This document shows positions 63,301-64,000 of a stretch of DNA of 64,000 nt, piece after piece (position 1 is the stretch's first letter; each line of letters begins with the position of its first letter). A program made the position numbers and the translations under genes. This DNA comes from an uncultured Bacteroides sp. GTDB lineage: Bacteria; Bacteroidota; Bacteroidia; Bacteroidales; Bacteroidaceae. The DNA lies in the NCBI RefSeq assembly GCF_937912035.1, contig NZ_CALDPF010000047.1:1-64000 (forward strand), given 5' to 3'. The notes under the pieces were generated by a model. That model searched no databases, had not been told where the DNA came from, and saw nothing but the letters and a program-made list of their open reading frames with translations.

Positions 63301-64000
63301 CAAGTCGGCATTCATATTTATGCCGGACAGTGTGTATTTTGCATATTCCAGGTTAGATATGCCTGCTTTTGCTTTCAATACGCATTGTGGCGACATAAAA
63401 TCGAACCCGCTTCCGGCAGCTTTCATTGTTGCGGTTATTCTGAACAAGGAATCTTCCGGCATGAAATTATGCATGTTCATGTCTTTGATGTCTATTCCTG
63501 CAAAATATCCCTCATCTTTCGGCATATATCCAGCCTTAAGTTCCATACTTCCTTCTCCTTGAAGCAGTTTTACTGATGTAGTAATACTGTCGCTTTTCAT
63601 ATCTACCACTCCGCTCAAGGTCATGTCTGTTGGAATTATTGTCGTACCTAGTAATGATTTTGTAAACATCATATTGGGGAAATCGGCCTTTACATCTATA
63701 TGCGCACACATTTTTGTACTGTCCAACATGTCATTTGCATATCCTTCGGCGACAAGGCTGATATGTTCCGGAATTTCAGCGCTTATCGAGGTTATTTGTA
63801 TTTCATTCACACTTCCGTTTATTCCCGCTCTGATTTGTAGTGGAACAGAAGGAAAGTCTCTTTTGAGATCTTCAGACATACCTGTCACGAAGCGGAACAG
63901 GTCGTTCTTACCTATGTCGGCCAACAGTCTGGCAGAAATACTTCCGTCATTTCCTATTTGGCTTTGCCGATTTATCAATTCAGGCATATTAATCCCTGCA
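60319..64000 (-). CDS. tamB: Translocation/assembly module TamB domain protein, 5' end outside window
   Basis: At least 1222 residues are visible from an internal ATG at 63987, and the frame stays open to the window edge with no stop, so the N-terminus with its membrane anchor is cut off. Long AsmA/DUF490-like beta-rich repeats lead to the conserved TamB C-terminal domain (about the last 450 residues: GSYIEWTGNVMDPRLNIQAY, VGVSITNRLSD, YRLDNSGTRYVKLFHDK). It forms a periplasm-spanning beta-groove for lipid or protein delivery to the outer membrane with TamL. Confidence 0.92.
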   Translation of the reverse strand, partial: AGINMPELINRQSQIGNDGSISARLLADIGKNDLFRFVTGMSEDLKRDFPSVPLQIRAGINGSVNEIQITSISAEIPEHISLVAEGYANDMLDSTKMCAHIDVKADFPNMMFTKSLLGTTIIPTDMTLSGVVDMKSDSITTSVKLLQGEGSMELKAGYMPKDEGYFAGIDIKDMNMHNFMPEDSLFRITATMKAAGSGFDFMSPQCVLKAKAGISNLEYAKYTLSGINMNADLENSEMNALISINDNMMDISSTLNCKIGKHNANISPKEIVAGINTNIKRLDLYAMGISPEPFKTAGTINIEAQTDMNQRHNAKVRISDIKLITPKKTFSTKDINFGATMTKDSLRSYINSGDMTMLLRTADGMEKISEKITKIASAVEKQWKNRRMNLDSIRGMLPETTFRIFAGDDNPFVNTLEMRGIGINKIYASFATSQVKGIESKAYIYGLHTDSLSLDTINFSAIQDSTGIVLTGGIKAGKTKKQEAFVITLDGGIQDNNCQIGEANASLMARYDNEKGETGALIGMKAVLRKKGISLHVLPEKPILVYRKFNLSPENYIFLADQGRILADMRLLDNNGTGLQIYSVPDSTSLQDITVAINRLDIGEFKRIIPYMPPVEGIINAEAHYVQQNEKSFMTALETGIENLAYAGTPLGDWSMSGVYLPTDNGGHHVDGFVTHNGNTLAEINGQYKSAGKEGEQDNINAQLNMQRFPLKLAGAFIPEDLASLSGYASAEVSVSGSTSSPVINGNMLTDSVNVFIPMTSMNLRFENKPITVKGNKLLFDKYSIFSKGKNPYIIDGTVDFSDMANMRMDLMMTARNFEVFNSKKNRTSLVYGKMYIDLNTSIKGTPDAISVKGNANILGSSDFTYILRESPLTVEDRLAGTVTFVNFADTAAIRRKPLQEMRPGGIDMLVNLHIDQAVQCKVDINESGSNYMRVEGGGDLAFQYTPDGNMLLNGRYQLMSGEMKYEMPVIPLKTFRIREGSYIEWTGNVMDPRLNIQAYERTRTSVTQEGQAARMVGFDVGVSITNRLSDLGFAFTLDAPEDGSMQNELAAMSASQKNKAAVTMLVTGMYISDSSTAKLDANSALNSYLQGQINNIAGNALKTIDLSVGMETTNATETGDQRTDYNFQFAKRFWNNRVRVVIGGKISTGNAAVRDESFIDNISLEYRLDNSGTRYVKLFHDKKYANVLEGEVTETGAGIVLKKKVARIKDLFIFQRKKKKKEKEQ

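Noticed and set aside
1..64000. CRISPR arrays, prophage, restriction or toxin-antitoxin systems
   Set aside because: No regularly spaced repeats, Cas, phage structural, integrase, methylase or toxin proteins were recognised anywhere in the window.

Overview
The window is chromosomal DNA of a Bacteroidales bacterium, most likely Bacteroidaceae. The evidence is the complete Bacteroides-type division and cell-wall (dcw) gene order, a glycine-lipid acyltransferase pair beside it, DUF3109, DUF4491 and DUF4292 family proteins, TamL/TamB, a 4-alpha-glucanotransferase with N-terminal starch-binding domains, general absence of Shine-Dalgarno sequences, and recurrent TAnnTTTG (-7) promoter boxes. Nearly everything is conserved core genome. 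The few accessory-looking stretches are the first 2.2 kb and some intergenic repeats. No CRISPR array, prophage, intact insertion sequence or obvious defence system was seen.

Left part (1-16 kb). The 3' part of tRNA-Val with its terminator is followed by a lone secreted GH28 pectinase, flanked by possible mobile-element debris on one side and a MITE-like inverted-repeat block on the other. Next come cysK-DUF4491-Lrp (minus strand), a divergent Nudix - TPR - outer-membrane barrel operon, a 64-bp near-perfect palindrome, DUF3109, an unrecognised membrane-anchored protein, gpmI, the chaperones cbpA and hsp20, and rnhB.

Middle part (16-28 kb). malQ, gyrB, and the tRNA-Glu/rpsT unit lie on the minus strand. 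A LysR regulator faces a three-gene operon (secreted beta-propeller, flavodoxin, catalase). recO converges on a NatA/NatB-like ABC exporter.

The dcw cluster (28.3-44.1 kb, minus strand) reads rsmH-ftsL-ftsI-murE-mraY-murD-ftsW-murG-murC-ftsQ-ftsA-ftsZ-yqeY. It makes lipid-linked peptidoglycan precursors and the divisome. mraZ is absent from its usual first position, murG has its own probable promoter, and FtsA carries an unusual 170-residue insertion with a duplicated helical repeat.

Right part (44.4-64 kb). Divergent from dcw is a plus-strand run: glsA, glsB (glycine lipids), dgt and dut (nucleotide-pool sanitation), a TPR lipoprotein, a DUF4292 lipoprotein and an EnvC-like murein-hydrolase activator. 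Converging on it is a minus-strand run: tamB (cut by the window edge), tamL, a periplasmic cyclophilin, an M16 peptidase, a MATE exporter and a hybrid histidine kinase. The theme of this half is building and maintaining the cell envelope.
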